Shown here: positions 29,330 through 38,774 of the stretch, one piece after another
How positions within the stretch are numbered: the first letter of the stretch is position 1
How the letters are laid out: each line of letters starts with the position of its first letter
From: Aquabacterium lacunae
GTDB taxonomy: Bacteria > Pseudomonadota > Gammaproteobacteria > Burkholderiales > Burkholderiaceae_C
Assembly (NCBI RefSeq): GCF_004310865.1
Contig: NZ_SIXI01000004.1
Span: forward strand, 310,001-374,000
DNA: 64,000 nt
Direction of reading: 5' to 3'
Program-made: the position numbers and the translations under genes
The notes under the pieces: model-generated
Database searches by the model: none
What the model was told of the DNA's origin: nothing
The model's input: the letters and a program-made list of their open reading frames with translations, nothing else

Positions 29330-31009
29330 TCAGCCCTGGGCGTCGCGCAGGTCGTCCTTGAGGTTTTGCATCCAGACCCGGGCCCGGGCGTCCAGCACCT
29401 GCAGCTCGATCAGGTCGGCGCTGGAAGGCGCCGGGTAGCGCTTGCGCACCGCCTGCACCCGGTCCAATGCGCCCTGAAGATCACCCATCAGGGCAGCGGC
29501 CTCCGCTTCGGCGCGCACTGCGCGCAGGGGCTGATTCAGGCGGGTGAACACAGCGCCCAGCAACTGCCAGGCGGCCAGGTCCTGCCCCTGGGCTTCGGCT
29601 TGCAAGGCCTGCAGGCGCGAGGCCGCATCGCCCAGCGCTGCCTGCACCTCACCTCGCCCATCACGCACTTCGGGCAGGTTGAGGGCCGCACGGGCGCGCA
29701 GCATCAGCTCGGGCCGGGCCTGGGGCTGGAGCGCCGACGCACTGCCGGGCTCCAGCGGGCGGCCTGTCATCAGGCTGGGCTGCAACATGGCCAGGCCCTG
29801 GGCCGCGCGCCCCGTGTCGATCAGGCCTTCGGCCCAGGTCAGCTGCCACAGGCGGCGCGCGGTGGGCGCCTGGGCATCGGGCAAGGCGGCCACGTCCTCG
29901 CGCACCTTGCGCGACAAGGCGTCCACCTGGGCAGCATCTCTCAGTGCCACGGCGGCCACCAGGCCGGTGTAATGGGCCACCAGCGGGTTCACCCCAGCGG
30001 GCAAGCGCTCGTTGGGCAACTCGGCTTGAGCGAGCATGGGGCCCAGGGAGGTGCTGCGCGGGTCCATCAGCACCCGCGAGCGCGCCGACACCATCTGCTG
30101 TGCCACGGCCAGCGCCTGCGCGCTGGCACTGAGCGGTCGGTTCGCACGCAAGCCGCCCAGGCTGCTGCCACCGAGGCGGGCTTGTGCCTCGCCGATGCGC
30201 TCCGTGGTCAGGGGGTGGGTGCGCAGGTAGGGGAAGCTGTTGTCGTCGTTCAGCCGCGAAGCGCGAGCCAGCAGCTCGAACATGCGGGCCATGCCTGTGG
30301 GGTCGAAACCGGCGTCATCGAGCACGCCCTGCCCCACGCGGTCGGCCTCGCGCTCCATGTCGCGCGAGAAGTTCAGCTGCCCCTGCTGGGCCAGCCCCTG
30401 ACCGCCCAGGATGAGGGCCTGCCCGGCCTGCGGGCTGCGGCTCAGGGCGATGGCACCCAGCACCATCGACGCAATGCTGACCCACGAGGCTTCTTTCGAC
30501 TGGTTCATCAGCCGGGCGATGTGCCGCTGCGTGACGTGCGACAGCTCGTGCGCCAGCACCGAGGCGAACTCTTCCGGCGTGGCCGTGACCGCCAGCAACC
30601 CGAAATGGATGCCGATGTAGCCGCCCGGCAAAGCGAAGGCGTTGACGCTGCGATCCTTCACCAGGAAGGGCTGCCATGCATAGACGGCATCGAAGTCTTC
30701 GGTGATCTCGCCGCGGCGGCGCGCACTGGTCAGCAGGCTGTCCCAGATGCGCTGCACATGTTCTTGCACCAGCGGATCATCTACCACCGCCGGATCTCGG
30801 CGCACCGAGCGCATGATGCGATCGCCCAGCTTGCGCTCGGCCACCGGGCTGAGCGACTGCGAACTGACATCACCCATCGAGGGCAAGGCCACACCGGGAG
30901 CACCCGGCGCAGCCGCTTGCGAAGGCACTGCACAGGCACACGCCACCACGAGGGCTGCAGCCAGGGGCACGGGGCGGGTGTGAGACCGACGGCGAGGGAG
31001 CAGGGCCAT
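29330..31009 (-). CDS. M48-family periplasmic metalloprotease with TPR-like tail (BepA-like)
   Basis: The 559-residue protein has a signal peptide ending around residue 33. The zinc protease motif HELSH is at 154-158, and the third ligand lies in EREADRVG further on. After about residue 310 come helical repeats resembling TPRs. This matches BepA/YfgC, a periplasmic protease and chaperone that checks outer-membrane protein assembly. The stop is directly followed by the Fur-box region. It is divergent from moaC. Confidence 0.92.
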   Translation of the reverse strand: MALLPRRRSHTRPVPLAAALVVACACAVPSQAAAPGAPGVALPSMGDVSSQSLSPVAERKLGDRIMRSVRRDPAVVDDPLVQEHVQRIWDSLLTSARRRGEITEDFDAVYAWQPFLVKDRSVNAFALPGGYIGIHFGLLAVTATPEEFASVLAHELSHVTQRHIARLMNQSKEASWVSIASMVLGAIALSRSPQAGQALILGGQGLAQQGQLNFSRDMEREADRVGQGVLDDAGFDPTGMARMFELLARASRLNDDNSFPYLRTHPLTTERIGEAQARLGGSSLGGLRANRPLSASAQALAVAQQMVSARSRVLMDPRSTSLGPMLAQAELPNERLPAGVNPLVAHYTGLVAAVALRDAAQVDALSRKVREDVAALPDAQAPTARRLWQLTWAEGLIDTGRAAQGLAMLQPSLMTGRPLEPGSASALQPQARPELMLRARAALNLPEVRDGRGEVQAALGDAASRLQALQAEAQGQDLAAWQLLGAVFTRLNQPLRAVRAEAEAAALMGDLQGALDRVQAVRKRYPAPSSADLIELQVLDARARVWMQNLKDDLRDAQG

Positions 31010-31122
31010 CTCGGCGGGTGGAAGTCAGACAGACCCACAGCATACGCCGCCCGCCTGTCGCACAAGCCCGGAAAGCCGCCACAATCGGGTTCAGCTTCCT
31101 GTTTTACACCCAGCAACCTGCG

Positions 31123-31620
31123 ATGAACCCGCTCACCCATTTCGACGCCCAGGGCCAGGCCCACATGGTGGATGTGTCAGCCAAGGCCGACACCCTGCGC
31201 GTGGCCGTGGCTGAGGGCTGCATCCGCATGCAGGCCAGCACGCTGGCACTGGTCACGCAAGGCACAGCCGGCAAGGGTGATGTGCTGGGCGTGGCGCGCA
31301 TTGCCGCCATCCAGGGCACCAAGCGCACCTCCGAGCTGATCCCGCTGTGCCACCCCCTGCCCCTGAGCAAGGTGGCCGTGGCCTTCGAGGTTCAGGCCGA
31401 GCCGCCGGCCATCTGGTGCCGCGTCACGGCCCAGACTGTGGGCCCCACGGGTGTGGAAATGGAAGCCCTGACCGGTGTGCAGGTGGGCCTGCTCACGGTG
31501 TATGACATGCTCAAGGCCGCCGACAAGGGCATGACCCTGGACGGCATTCGCCTGCTGTCCAAGACCGGCGGCAAAAGCGGTGACTGGCAGCACCCGGACG
31601 GTCAGCGCACGCCGGCCTGA
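31123..31620 (+). CDS. moaC: Cyclic pyranopterin monophosphate synthase
   Basis: MoaC converts the MoaA product to cyclic pyranopterin monophosphate in molybdenum cofactor synthesis. The 165-residue protein has the family motifs [56 protein letters not shown] and [10 protein letters not shown]. The ATG at 31123 starts MNPLTHFD. Other moa genes are not adjacent. Its 3' end overlaps the convergent ligase gene by 19 bases. Confidence 0.97.
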   Translation: MNPLTHFDAQGQAHMVDVSAKADTLRVAVAEGCIRMQASTLALVTQGTAGKGDVLGVARIAAIQGTKRTSELIPLCHPLPLSKVAVAFEVQAEPPAIWCRVTAQTVGPTGVEMEALTGVQVGLLTVYDMLKAADKGMTLDGIRLLSKTGGKSGDWQHPDGQRTPA

Positions 31621-33464
31621 TCCGGCATCAATTCGCGCCAGTGGTAGCTGCGTTCAGGCGGCTGGCATTGCCACGCCAGGGGCTGCCCGGGCTCGGGCTG
31701 GAAGCAAGGCTTGAGGAAAGCATTGCTGCGCGGGGGTTTGAACTCGCGCAGGCGAGCCACCACGTACCGCGCCTTGTCGAGCTGCCCCTCGGCATGCAGT
31801 GCGCGCGCATAAGCCACCATCAGCCGCGTGTCGACGATGTTGTGCAAGGTGCGCGAAAAATCATGCACCGGGCGCGGCGCCTCGTCGAGATCAGGTCCGT
31901 TCACATGCGCGTAGTCGGCCTGGTAGCCGAACCACAGGCGCTTACGGGCCGATTCGATGCGGTCGTTCAGCGGGGCATGGCCATAGCGCGGGGCGTACAC
32001 GTTCACAGCCCATTGGTAATCGAGCGCACACCACACTGCGCCGGCCGCCATGGCCGCACCGGCCACGGCACGCCAATCTGCAAAGGCAACACCCGAGGGC
32101 ACCTGATGAGTCCCTGCAGGCGGCACCACCTCCAGAGGCGCCCCAGCCGCTGCAGCCAGGCCCACCGCCCAGGCCGCTGCGGTCGGCAGCAAGAAGTAGG
32201 TGTACCACAAGGGGTACTCCAGCAGGCTGTGCAGACCTGCCATGGCCACCAGCGAACCACTCAAGCACACCAGGCTGTGGCGTTCGGCAGCCTCAACATC
32301 CCCCTCGGGGGGCAGGCCCCACTGTTGCCACAAGGCCCAGAAGGCCAGCACCACACCCACGATCACCACCGCGGCCATTGGCAGGCCCAACTCCACAAGC
32401 CACTGCAGCACGATGTTGTGCGTGTGGTCAAAGAAGGCCGTGGGCCGGCCCGGGAAGGCCGTGAAGGTCCAGGCCACGTTGAACTCGCCCCAGCCCACAC
32501 CGGTCCAGGGGTGCTGCGCCACCAGTTGCAGCACATTGGCCCAGATGGCAAAGCGCGAGCTGGAGATGTCGCTGCCGTCTCCCAGGCGGGCCGCTGCAGC
32601 GAAAGCGTGACCTTCGGCCGCATGGCTCCACCAGTACATGAACGCCCACCAGGCGGCGTACCACAGCGGTGCCGAGGCCGCAGCCAGGCGCAAGGCCGCA
32701 GGCATGCGCCGGTCACGCAGCGCCCACACCAGCAGCAGCGCACTGCCCACCATGCCGGTGCGAGACGCCGTCATCACCACACCGCCCATGGCCAGCGCCA
32801 CCAGCGTGGCCGTGGCCAGCACCGACCACTGCCCGCGGCGGGCCACCCACACCGCCGCCATGCTGCCAAGCACCAGCATGGTGGCCAGGTGGTTGGGCTG
32901 ACGCAGATTGGCCACGGCGCGGCCCGCCATGGTGGGGATGGCCAGCAGGCGGCCATCAGGCACCGATGGCAGGAACACCTGGATGAACGACAGCAGCACA
33001 GCCACGGCGACCGTCAGCACCAGGGCCCGGGCCAGCAGATCCATCACGGTGGAAGCGCCCCGCTCCTGGCTGGTGCGAAACAACACATGCAGCAACACCA
33101 AGGCACAGGCCATGGAGCCCATGGCCATGAGCGCCAGGCCTTCGGCCAGCCCGCGCCATACCATCGACACGCCTGCGGCGGTCATGCACACCAGAAGTGC
33201 CACCGACAGGCCCACCAGCCCTTTGCTGCGCAACCGGGCCACTGGCGACCCGGGCGCCACCAATTGCTGCGCACCTGCACGCCCCAGCGCCCAGACGCAC
33301 GCCCCCCACCCCGCCACCGACAGGATCTGGTTGTAGAAGGTGATCATGGGCGGGTCACTGGGCGCCAGCAAAGTCGGCAACAGCACAGCGGCCAGGAACC
33401 AGGGCCACAAACGCAACTGCCAGGGCGAAGTGAGCCGCGCGAATGAAAACGTGAACGGATGCAT
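31602..33464 (-). CDS. Wzy/PglL-type O-antigen ligase or O-oligosaccharyltransferase
   Basis: The 620-residue membrane protein has about 12 hydrophobic segments and a large periplasmic loop containing [15 protein letters not shown], then [17 protein letters not shown]. Those are signatures of the Wzy_C/PglL group that transfers glycans to lipid A-core or to protein serines. A soluble C-terminal domain of about 200 residues (Wzy_C_2-like) favours PglL over WaaL. The start at 33464 (MHPFTFSF) is the most reasonable; MGAMHP at 33473 is an alternative. No pilin or glycan cluster is adjacent. Confidence 0.85.
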   Translation of the reverse strand: MHPFTFSFARLTSPWQLRLWPWFLAAVLLPTLLAPSDPPMITFYNQILSVAGWGACVWALGRAGAQQLVAPGSPVARLRSKGLVGLSVALLVCMTAAGVSMVWRGLAEGLALMAMGSMACALVLLHVLFRTSQERGASTVMDLLARALVLTVAVAVLLSFIQVFLPSVPDGRLLAIPTMAGRAVANLRQPNHLATMLVLGSMAAVWVARRGQWSVLATATLVALAMGGVVMTASRTGMVGSALLLVWALRDRRMPAALRLAAASAPLWYAAWWAFMYWWSHAAEGHAFAAAARLGDGSDISSSRFAIWANVLQLVAQHPWTGVGWGEFNVAWTFTAFPGRPTAFFDHTHNIVLQWLVELGLPMAAVVIVGVVLAFWALWQQWGLPPEGDVEAAERHSLVCLSGSLVAMAGLHSLLEYPLWYTYFLLPTAAAWAVGLAAAAGAPLEVVPPAGTHQVPSGVAFADWRAVAGAAMAAGAVWCALDYQWAVNVYAPRYGHAPLNDRIESARKRLWFGYQADYAHVNGPDLDEAPRPVHDFSRTLHNIVDTRLMVAYARALHAEGQLDKARYVVARLREFKPPRSNAFLKPCFQPEPGQPLAWQCQPPERSYHWRELMPDQAGVR

Positions 33465-33571
33465 GGCGCCCATTGTCTGCGAGCTTGCGTTTCGCTCAGG
33501 GACTACCCTTCCTTGAATCGAGGGGCGGGAGTGTCCCGAGGTGGCGCACATATTGAATGCACAAACAAGCA

Positions 33572-33581
33572 GAATGCATTC
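33572..33581. promoter_or_regulatory. Possible TetR operator half: perfect 10-bp palindrome
   Basis: GAATGCATTC is a perfect palindrome just before the second candidate start of the TetR-type gene. A further GAATGCA copy lies 17 bases upstream (33555-33561 region). This may be an autoregulatory operator, but it overlaps possible coding sequence if the earlier ATG is used. Confidence 0.3.
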
Positions 33582-33583
33582 GC

Positions 33584-34303
33584 ATGTCACCTACGGCCCC
33601 CCGATCACCTTCACCGCGTTCACGCACCCAGGATGTCGACACCCGGGATGCCATCGTGCGTGCGGCCCTGACCCTCTTCGCCAAGCACGGCGTCGACGGT
33701 GTGTCGCTTCGCCAGATCGTGGGTGCCGCCGGTCAGGCCAACCCCTCGGCGGTGCACTACCACTTCCAGAGCAAGGAGGGCCTGGTGGCCGCCGTGCTGC
33801 GCCATGTGCAAGACCAGCTGCTGCCCATGCAGGAACAGGCACTGGCCACCATGGACGAGGCCGCCACACGCGATGAACTCACCGTGCGCGACGTCATGCG
33901 CCTGTGGGTGACCCCGGCCGTGCTGATCTATGCCGGCTCGGCAGAAGGCCGCATGGCCATTCGCTTCCTGTCACGCCTGACCTGGCAACCCCAGCACATG
34001 GGCCAGGATCAGCTGGTGGGCTGCAGCCAGGCTCACATGGTGCGTGTGTGCGAGCACCTCGAACGCCTGATTCCCCACCGCAGCCGCGAGCGGCTGTTCT
34101 TCCTGACCGTGCTGGCCACAGCCAACATGCTGCACGCCCTCTCGGATGCCAGCGTGCTGATGCGCCAGACCGTGCTGGGCCTGGACCGCCTGGTCGAGGA
34201 CAAGCCGTTCGAAGTGGTCGACTGGATCGTCGATTACCTGGCCGACGGTCTGACGGGTCAGCCACAGATCATGTCCACGGCCGGCGCTCCGCGCGCAGCC
34301 TGA
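33584..34303 (+). CDS. TetR/AcrR-family transcriptional regulator
   Basis: The 239-residue repressor has an N-terminal TetR helix-turn-helix (TRDAIVRAALTLFAKHGVDGVSLRQIVGAAG, then VHYHFQSKEGLVAAVL) and a C-terminal ligand-binding region of the TetR_C type. An ATG at 33557 would add nine residues; neither start has a strong ribosome-binding site. It is followed 110 bases later by an MFS transporter on the same strand, so it is likely the local regulator of that pump. Confidence 0.92.
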   Translation: MSPTAPRSPSPRSRTQDVDTRDAIVRAALTLFAKHGVDGVSLRQIVGAAGQANPSAVHYHFQSKEGLVAAVLRHVQDQLLPMQEQALATMDEAATRDELTVRDVMRLWVTPAVLIYAGSAEGRMAIRFLSRLTWQPQHMGQDQLVGCSQAHMVRVCEHLERLIPHRSRERLFFLTVLATANMLHALSDASVLMRQTVLGLDRLVEDKPFEVVDWIVDYLADGLTGQPQIMSTAGAPRAA

Positions 34304-34413
34304 GGCGGCACCGCCTGCAAGCTCGTGTCGCCAGGGGCCATCAATGCCCTTGCATGAAAGCGGCGTGAACGCATCACCGATACTGGCACATTGCCTGCCA
34401 CGCCGAGCGACCG

Positions 34414-35646
34414 ATGCACCCTGCCCCTTTGTTGACCGAGCGCCAAGAGCGCTGGATGCTGTGGTGCCTGGCCGCCGTGCAGTTCACCCACATCGTGGAC
34501 TTCATGGTCATGATGCCACTGGGGCCACAGCTCACGCAGCTGTTCGGACTGTCTGACGCACAATTCGGCCTGCTGGTGTCGGCGTATTCGCTGGCCGCCG
34601 GGGCATCGGGTCTCACGGCCTCCTTGTTCATCGACCGCATCGAGCGGCGCCGCACGCTGGTGGGCCTGTACGCCGGTTTCGCACTGGCCACCCTGGCCTG
34701 CGGCCTGGCACCGACCTACATCAGCCTGATGGTGGCACGGGTGCTGGCCGGCGTGTTCGGCGGTGTGCTGGGCGCCCTGGTGCAGACCATCGTGGCCGAC
34801 ACCGTGCCTTATCAACGGCGGGGCCAGGCCATGGGCGTGGTGATGGCCGCCTTCTCACTGTCCACGGTGGCGGGTGTGCCTGCCTCGTTGTGGCTGGCCT
34901 CCGTCTGGGGCTGGCACGCCCCTTTCATCGTGCTGGCGGCAGCCTCGGTGCTGATCTTGCTGGCGGCACTGCGCCTGGTGCCCGAACTGCGAGGCCACCT
35001 GCAGGCCCAGACCTCGGGCATGAGGCCCTGGCATGGCTTGGCCGAAGTGCTCAAGGTGCCCGCCCACTGGAAGGCCTTCACCCTGTCGACCCTGATGATG
35101 CTGGGCAGCTTTTCCATCATCCCCTACATCACCATCTACACCACCACCAATCTGGGCCTTCAGCCCCAGCAGGTGCCCTGGGTGTACCTGGCGGGCGGCG
35201 TGGCCACGCTGTTCACCTCACGCTTGTGGGGGCGGTTGGCCGACACCTGGGGCAAAGAGAAGGTGTACCGTGGCCTGGTGGTGGCAGCAGTGCTGCCCAT
35301 GATGGCCCTGACACACATGCAGCAGGCCAGTCTGCCACTGCTGCTGGTGGTCACCACCGCGTTTTTCGTGCTGGTGTCAGGACGCATGGTGCCCGGCATG
35401 GCACTGCTGACCGCCACACCACCTGCCCACTTGCGTGGCGGCTTCATGAGCGTGAACAACGCCATCATGTCGGCCACCATGGGTTTGGCCTCGTGGGTGG
35501 GTGGGCTGCTCATCAGCCGTGCGCCCAACGGCCTGGTCACCGGCTATGAACGGTGCGGCTGGCTGGCCTTGGTCACCAGCGCGCTGCTCGTGGTGTGGGT
35601 GGGGCAACTCAAACCTCGCGAAACCGGCGCGCTTGCGAACGGATGA
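34414..35646 (+). CDS. MFS transporter, drug-efflux type
   Basis: The 410-residue protein has 12 predicted membrane helices. The cytoplasmic loop 2-3 motif appears as a variant (FIDRIERRRTLVG), and there is an FGGVLGALVQTIVADTVPYQRRGQAMG segment resembling motifs B/C. It is related to DHA1-type efflux pumps. Its pairing with a TetR regulator suggests inducible export of a toxic compound; the substrate is unknown. Confidence 0.92.
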   Translation: MHPAPLLTERQERWMLWCLAAVQFTHIVDFMVMMPLGPQLTQLFGLSDAQFGLLVSAYSLAAGASGLTASLFIDRIERRRTLVGLYAGFALATLACGLAPTYISLMVARVLAGVFGGVLGALVQTIVADTVPYQRRGQAMGVVMAAFSLSTVAGVPASLWLASVWGWHAPFIVLAAASVLILLAALRLVPELRGHLQAQTSGMRPWHGLAEVLKVPAHWKAFTLSTLMMLGSFSIIPYITIYTTTNLGLQPQQVPWVYLAGGVATLFTSRLWGRLADTWGKEKVYRGLVVAAVLPMMALTHMQQASLPLLLVVTTAFFVLVSGRMVPGMALLTATPPAHLRGGFMSVNNAIMSATMGLASWVGGLLISRAPNGLVTGYERCGWLALVTSALLVVWVGQLKPRETGALANG

Positions 35647-35660
35647 ATGACGCGCCAACG

Positions 35661-35685
35661 AAAAAGCCCTGCGCAGGCAGGGCTT
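35661..35685 (-). terminator. Intrinsic terminator serving the minus-strand secreted-protein gene
   Basis: A perfect 9-bp stem (AAGCCCTGC with its complement, four-base loop at 35673-35676) is followed on the minus strand by a T-run. It lies between the convergent MFS gene and the secreted-protein gene at 35732. The plus strand lacks a T-run. Confidence 0.82.
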
Positions 35686-35731
35686 GGAGAGGTTGACCCG
35701 CTTGATGCAAGCGGCCGTGACCGGATGAACC

Positions 35732-36463
35732 TCAGGGTGCAGGAATGTCTGCGATGGTCAAAGGTTTGTCGTTGACCTTGGGGATGCGCAAAGCGGTGGA
35801 CACGTCGATCTTGATGTTGCCCCAGTCTGTGGACACCAGCACGGCCTTCAGAGGCACCGACAGCGCCAAGGTCTTGCCGATTTCGTCGCTGGTCACCGGC
35901 TGGAAATACAGCTCGCTGATCGATTGCTTCATGGTCAGCGCCAGACCCTTGAGGCTGATCTTCAGGTCGCCATTGTCCTTGAATGAATAGATGGGAACGT
36001 GGTTCAGCACGGTGCCTGCCGAGGTGAACACATCGCCGTACAGCATCTTGTCGGTGAAATTCACATCAAAGTTGGCCAGCACCACCCAGTTCTTGACGCC
36101 ACCCTTGCCGGTGCGCACCAGTTGCAGTGCCGAGCGACTGGCCTGGCCCGACTTCGGCTTGATCTTCAGGTCCCAACCCACGGCCACGTCGGCCTTGGTG
36201 ACGGGCTGGTTGTAGCTGGGAACCAGCACATTTTCGTCCAGATCAGGGTCGTAGACCGACACATCACCGATCTTGGTCATGTTGCCCAGCGGCACGAAAC
36301 TCACCCCGGCGCCAGTCGCCGAGCCGTAACCAGCATACGACAGCGTCAGGACCGAGGTTGCCTTCAGGCCCGCCGTGTTGAGGGTCAGCGCAGAGGCACC
36401 GGTCGAGACTGCCAGGCCGGCAACAGCCATCACACCCGTCAGGGCGAAACGATGAAAGGTCAT
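35732..36463 (-). CDS. Secreted protein of unknown function, tandem paralogue B
   Basis: The 243-residue product has a signal peptide ending at GASA (residue 25) and begins its mature part with LTLNTAGLKATSVLTLSYAGYGS. The next gene upstream encodes a protein with the same start (LTLNTAGLKANSVLTF) and parallel later segments: YNQPVTKADVAVGWDLKI, KISLKGLALT, and VSTDWGNIKIDVSTALR against its VINVTSF. There are no cysteines or membrane segments after the signal. GGAGA precedes the start. I do not recognise the family; beta-rich composition suggests a surface or periplasmic beta-sandwich. No sorting motif is present. Confidence 0.8.
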   Translation of the reverse strand: MTFHRFALTGVMAVAGLAVSTGASALTLNTAGLKATSVLTLSYAGYGSATGAGVSFVPLGNMTKIGDVSVYDPDLDENVLVPSYNQPVTKADVAVGWDLKIKPKSGQASRSALQLVRTGKGGVKNWVVLANFDVNFTDKMLYGDVFTSAGTVLNHVPIYSFKDNGDLKISLKGLALTMKQSISELYFQPVTSDEIGKTLALSVPLKAVLVSTDWGNIKIDVSTALRIPKVNDKPLTIADIPAP

Positions 36464-36551
36464 CTTGAGATCTCCGTCTAAATCGTTGTGTCGAGGGATG
36501 ACTCATGATGCCGACTCGTTTGATTCATGTGTATGAATCAATCTAATGGCT

Positions 36552-36569
36552 TCCCCTGAACCGGGGGTA
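36552..36569 (-). promoter_or_regulatory. GC palindrome upstream of paralogue B
   Basis: On the minus strand the site reads ACCCCCGGTTCAGGGGA, about 90-105 bases before the start codon of paralogue B. It matches a second site near 42745-42761 in the form ACCCCCGRYTSAGGGGW. A regulator-binding site is inferred. Confidence 0.45.
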
Positions 36570-36640
36570 CGACATGTGCATTCGCCACAAAAATCCCCCA
36601 CAGGAGACCCCGGGTATCCCCGCGGTGACCCAAGATGCAA

Positions 36641-36668
36641 AAAAAAAGCCTCCCCGAACGGGAGGCTT
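36641..36668 (-). terminator. Intrinsic terminator after paralogue A
   Basis: On the minus strand a 7-bp core stem (GCCTCCC with its complement, extended by AA/TT) is followed by at least eight T. It lies 52 bases beyond the stop of the gene at 36720 and separates the two tandem paralogues into distinct transcription units. Confidence 0.9.
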
Positions 36669-36719
36669 TGCGCAGGGTGCCCCTCGTCGCCTGAGCGACA
36701 AGGGATCACACGACAGCGA

Positions 36720-37430
36720 TCACTGAGCGGCAGCGAAGTCGGCGGCGGTCAGCGGCTTGGTCGACACGGCGGGCGAGCGCTTGAACGAGGTCACGTTGAT
36801 GACGATGTTGCCCCAGTCCAGTTCGATCAGGGTGGCACGCAGTGCACCCGACAGGGCCAGAGCATTGGACACTTCTTCAGCAGCGCCAGCGGCGAACTTC
36901 AGGGTGTTGACCGAACCGGTCTGGTTCAGCACCAGGCCCTTCAGGCTGATCTTGGTGTCCTTGGGGTCGGTGAAGGTGTACAGCGGGGCAGCAGCGATCA
37001 CGGTGCCGTCCGACTTGATGATGTCAGCGAAAACGGTGGTCTTTTCGAAGTCGACCTTGAAGTTGGCAACGCCGATCCAGCGGGCGCCACGCACGATCTT
37101 CAGGCCCGAGCGAATAGCTTCGCCAGACACCGGGGTGATCTTCAGGTCGAAACCGACATTGACGGTGGCCTTGGTCACCGGCTGGTTGAACGAGGCGGCA
37201 GGCACGTCTTCCTGCAGTTCCTCGTCGAAGGAAATGACGTCAGCCAGGCGGGTCATGTTGCCGATGGCCTTGAAGTCAACGCCAGCGCCAGTGGACGAAC
37301 CGTAGGCAGCAGGGGTGAAGGTCAGGACCGAGTTGGCTTTCAGGCCAGCGGTATTCAGGGTCAGGGCCGAGGCAGCGCCAGTGGTAGCGATCAGGGCGGC
37401 AGCGAAAGCAAGCTTGAAGGTGTTAGCCAT
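36720..37430 (-). CDS. Secreted protein of unknown function, tandem paralogue A
   Basis: The 236-residue product has a signal peptide ending at ASA (residue 22), then LTLNTAGLKANSVLTFTPAAYGSSTGAGVDFKAIGNMTRLADV. It is clearly paralogous to its neighbour at 35732 along its whole length, for example FNQPVTKATVNVGFDLKI, PLYTFTDPKDTKISLKGLVL and LDWGNIVINV. A GGAG ribosome-binding site precedes the start. A VANFKVDFEKTTVFADI segment recalls strands seen in the PEP-CTERM protein at 41583 and in HtaA-like beta domains, but this is weak. Function unknown. Confidence 0.82.
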   Translation of the reverse strand: MANTFKLAFAAALIATTGAASALTLNTAGLKANSVLTFTPAAYGSSTGAGVDFKAIGNMTRLADVISFDEELQEDVPAASFNQPVTKATVNVGFDLKITPVSGEAIRSGLKIVRGARWIGVANFKVDFEKTTVFADIIKSDGTVIAAAPLYTFTDPKDTKISLKGLVLNQTGSVNTLKFAAGAAEEVSNALALSGALRATLIELDWGNIVINVTSFKRSPAVSTKPLTAADFAAAQ

Positions 37431-37772
37431 CTGTGTACTCCGTTTGTGAGAGTGTTTGTTGAACCGACGACTTCATCTTGCCTGCAGCGCATTCAATCGT
37501 GGCCGCTGAACTCCTTGGGTTTGCCCTAGGGCATGGCATGAACCGAGGGGTTTCGTCCCCCATCAAACACGGGGTACGGATCAGGGCAAACGCGAGGAAT
37601 GCCTGAGAAGCACACTTTTGAAGGGCCTGAAATTCTCTTGTTCAGTTGCAAGCCCACGGGCCGGTGTTCAACGCCCCAACCAGAGGGTTTACACGGTGCA
37701 TGTCCAGCGGAGCGGGGGGCAAACTGCCCGCGGGGCTCGCCCCAACCATCCATTCATCACTCAGGAGTTCAC
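37431..37772. other. Divergent intergenic region, 342 bases
   Basis: This gap separates paralogue A (minus) and the secreted protein at 37773 (plus). It holds a relaxed CCCC...GGGG palindrome at 37556-37576 and an overlapping GGGG-N6-CCCC hairpin starting about 37547. A further GC-rich hairpin lies in the region 37717-37745, and AGGAG at 37763-37767 serves the plus gene. The plus-strand frame is open through part of the region but has no protein-like content. Confidence 0.5.
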
Positions 37773-38744
37773 ATGCAACGACACTTGCTGGCTGCGGCAG
37801 CTGCCCTGTCCTTGGCCCTCATCACACCCGTTGGTGCACAAGCGCAAACAGTCACCTTGCAGCCTGGTCAGGACCACCTGCTTCAACCCAGTGATCCCAG
37901 CTTGCCTCCGGTGGCGATCACTGTGCTGCCCACGCAGCAACGCGCACAGTTCAGCATGCTGCCCGGTGTGTCTTGCCAAGGGTTGGGTGCTGTTGCTGTG
38001 TCGGCCCTTGTGGAACAAGACCCATACTGCATCCAATTCGGATTCAATGCTTTTGGCCAAGATTTCAAGGGGCAGGTCACCGCCAATGCTGGCACAAGCT
38101 ACAAGGCGCACTATCTGTCAGAGGCGGCCATTGCAGGCGGTTTGACAACGACCTACCGTATCGATCTCTCAGCGCCATGGAGTGAAGTGAAAATCGACCT
38201 GACTGAAGGATCGATCATAGAGGGACTGTTCAAAAGCGGTTTCAACTGGACATTTTCTCGCTCAGCCATGGGCATTGGCGGCAAAGTTTCTGAAACAGAG
38301 TTTCGCCTAGTTGCTCGTGATAAAACGGTCTACACCAACTTCAATGGAGCCTCTTCGGCAACAAGCACAAGACCGCAAATGAAGTACAGCCAATTGAACG
38401 CGCCAGTCTGGGGCTTTACCGATTGGATTGGCCCAAAAATTCCGCTGAACCAAATCGCAGGCAAAACACGCGAACAACAAACTGAAGCATTTCAAAAGGC
38501 GGGCTTCACCGTTCGGAAAACGATCGACGGCGCACTGTTGGTCACGGGAAGGTATTTCACCAGAGGTTTGGCGTTGACTGGTACTGGTGCCAGCCTTTAC
38601 TGGCGCAGCTTTGGCGGAGTCAACGCTGCGCGATCGGTGCTTGCATCGAGCTATGAACAAAATGATAGCTTGGCATCCGATCCACGCGAACAAGCGAACA
38701 AAGCCGAGTTTTCGATTCAGATGAGTTATCTGATTCGGAACTGA
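37773..38744 (+). CDS. Secreted protein of unknown function, lower GC than neighbours
   Basis: The 323-residue product has a signal peptide ending at AQA (about residue 24). The start at 37773 has AGGAG five bases upstream; the frame upstream is spurious. Two cysteines (VSCQG, YCIQF) lie in the N-terminal third. The region 200-275 parallels the PEP-CTERM protein at 41583: TRP...Y...VW, a GP.IP segment, then a conserved AGFT block. The protein ends in QMSYLIRN with no sorting signal. Sampled lines of this gene have about 47-52% GC, against well over 60% around it, suggesting a foreign origin. Family not recognised. Confidence 0.75.
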   Translation: MQRHLLAAAAALSLALITPVGAQAQTVTLQPGQDHLLQPSDPSLPPVAITVLPTQQRAQFSMLPGVSCQGLGAVAVSALVEQDPYCIQFGFNAFGQDFKGQVTANAGTSYKAHYLSEAAIAGGLTTTYRIDLSAPWSEVKIDLTEGSIIEGLFKSGFNWTFSRSAMGIGGKVSETEFRLVARDKTVYTNFNGASSATSTRPQMKYSQLNAPVWGFTDWIGPKIPLNQIAGKTREQQTEAFQKAGFTVRKTIDGALLVTGRYFTRGLALTGTGASLYWRSFGGVNAARSVLASSYEQNDSLASDPREQANKAEFSIQMSYLIRN

Positions 38745-38774
38745 CGCCTTTCGGATCAATTCAACCAATACGTA

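Noticed and set aside
34382..34398. TGGCAC-N5-CTGCC before the MFS gene, resembling a sigma-54 promoter
   Set aside because: It would place the transcription start only a few bases from the start codon, and the -12 element is imperfect.
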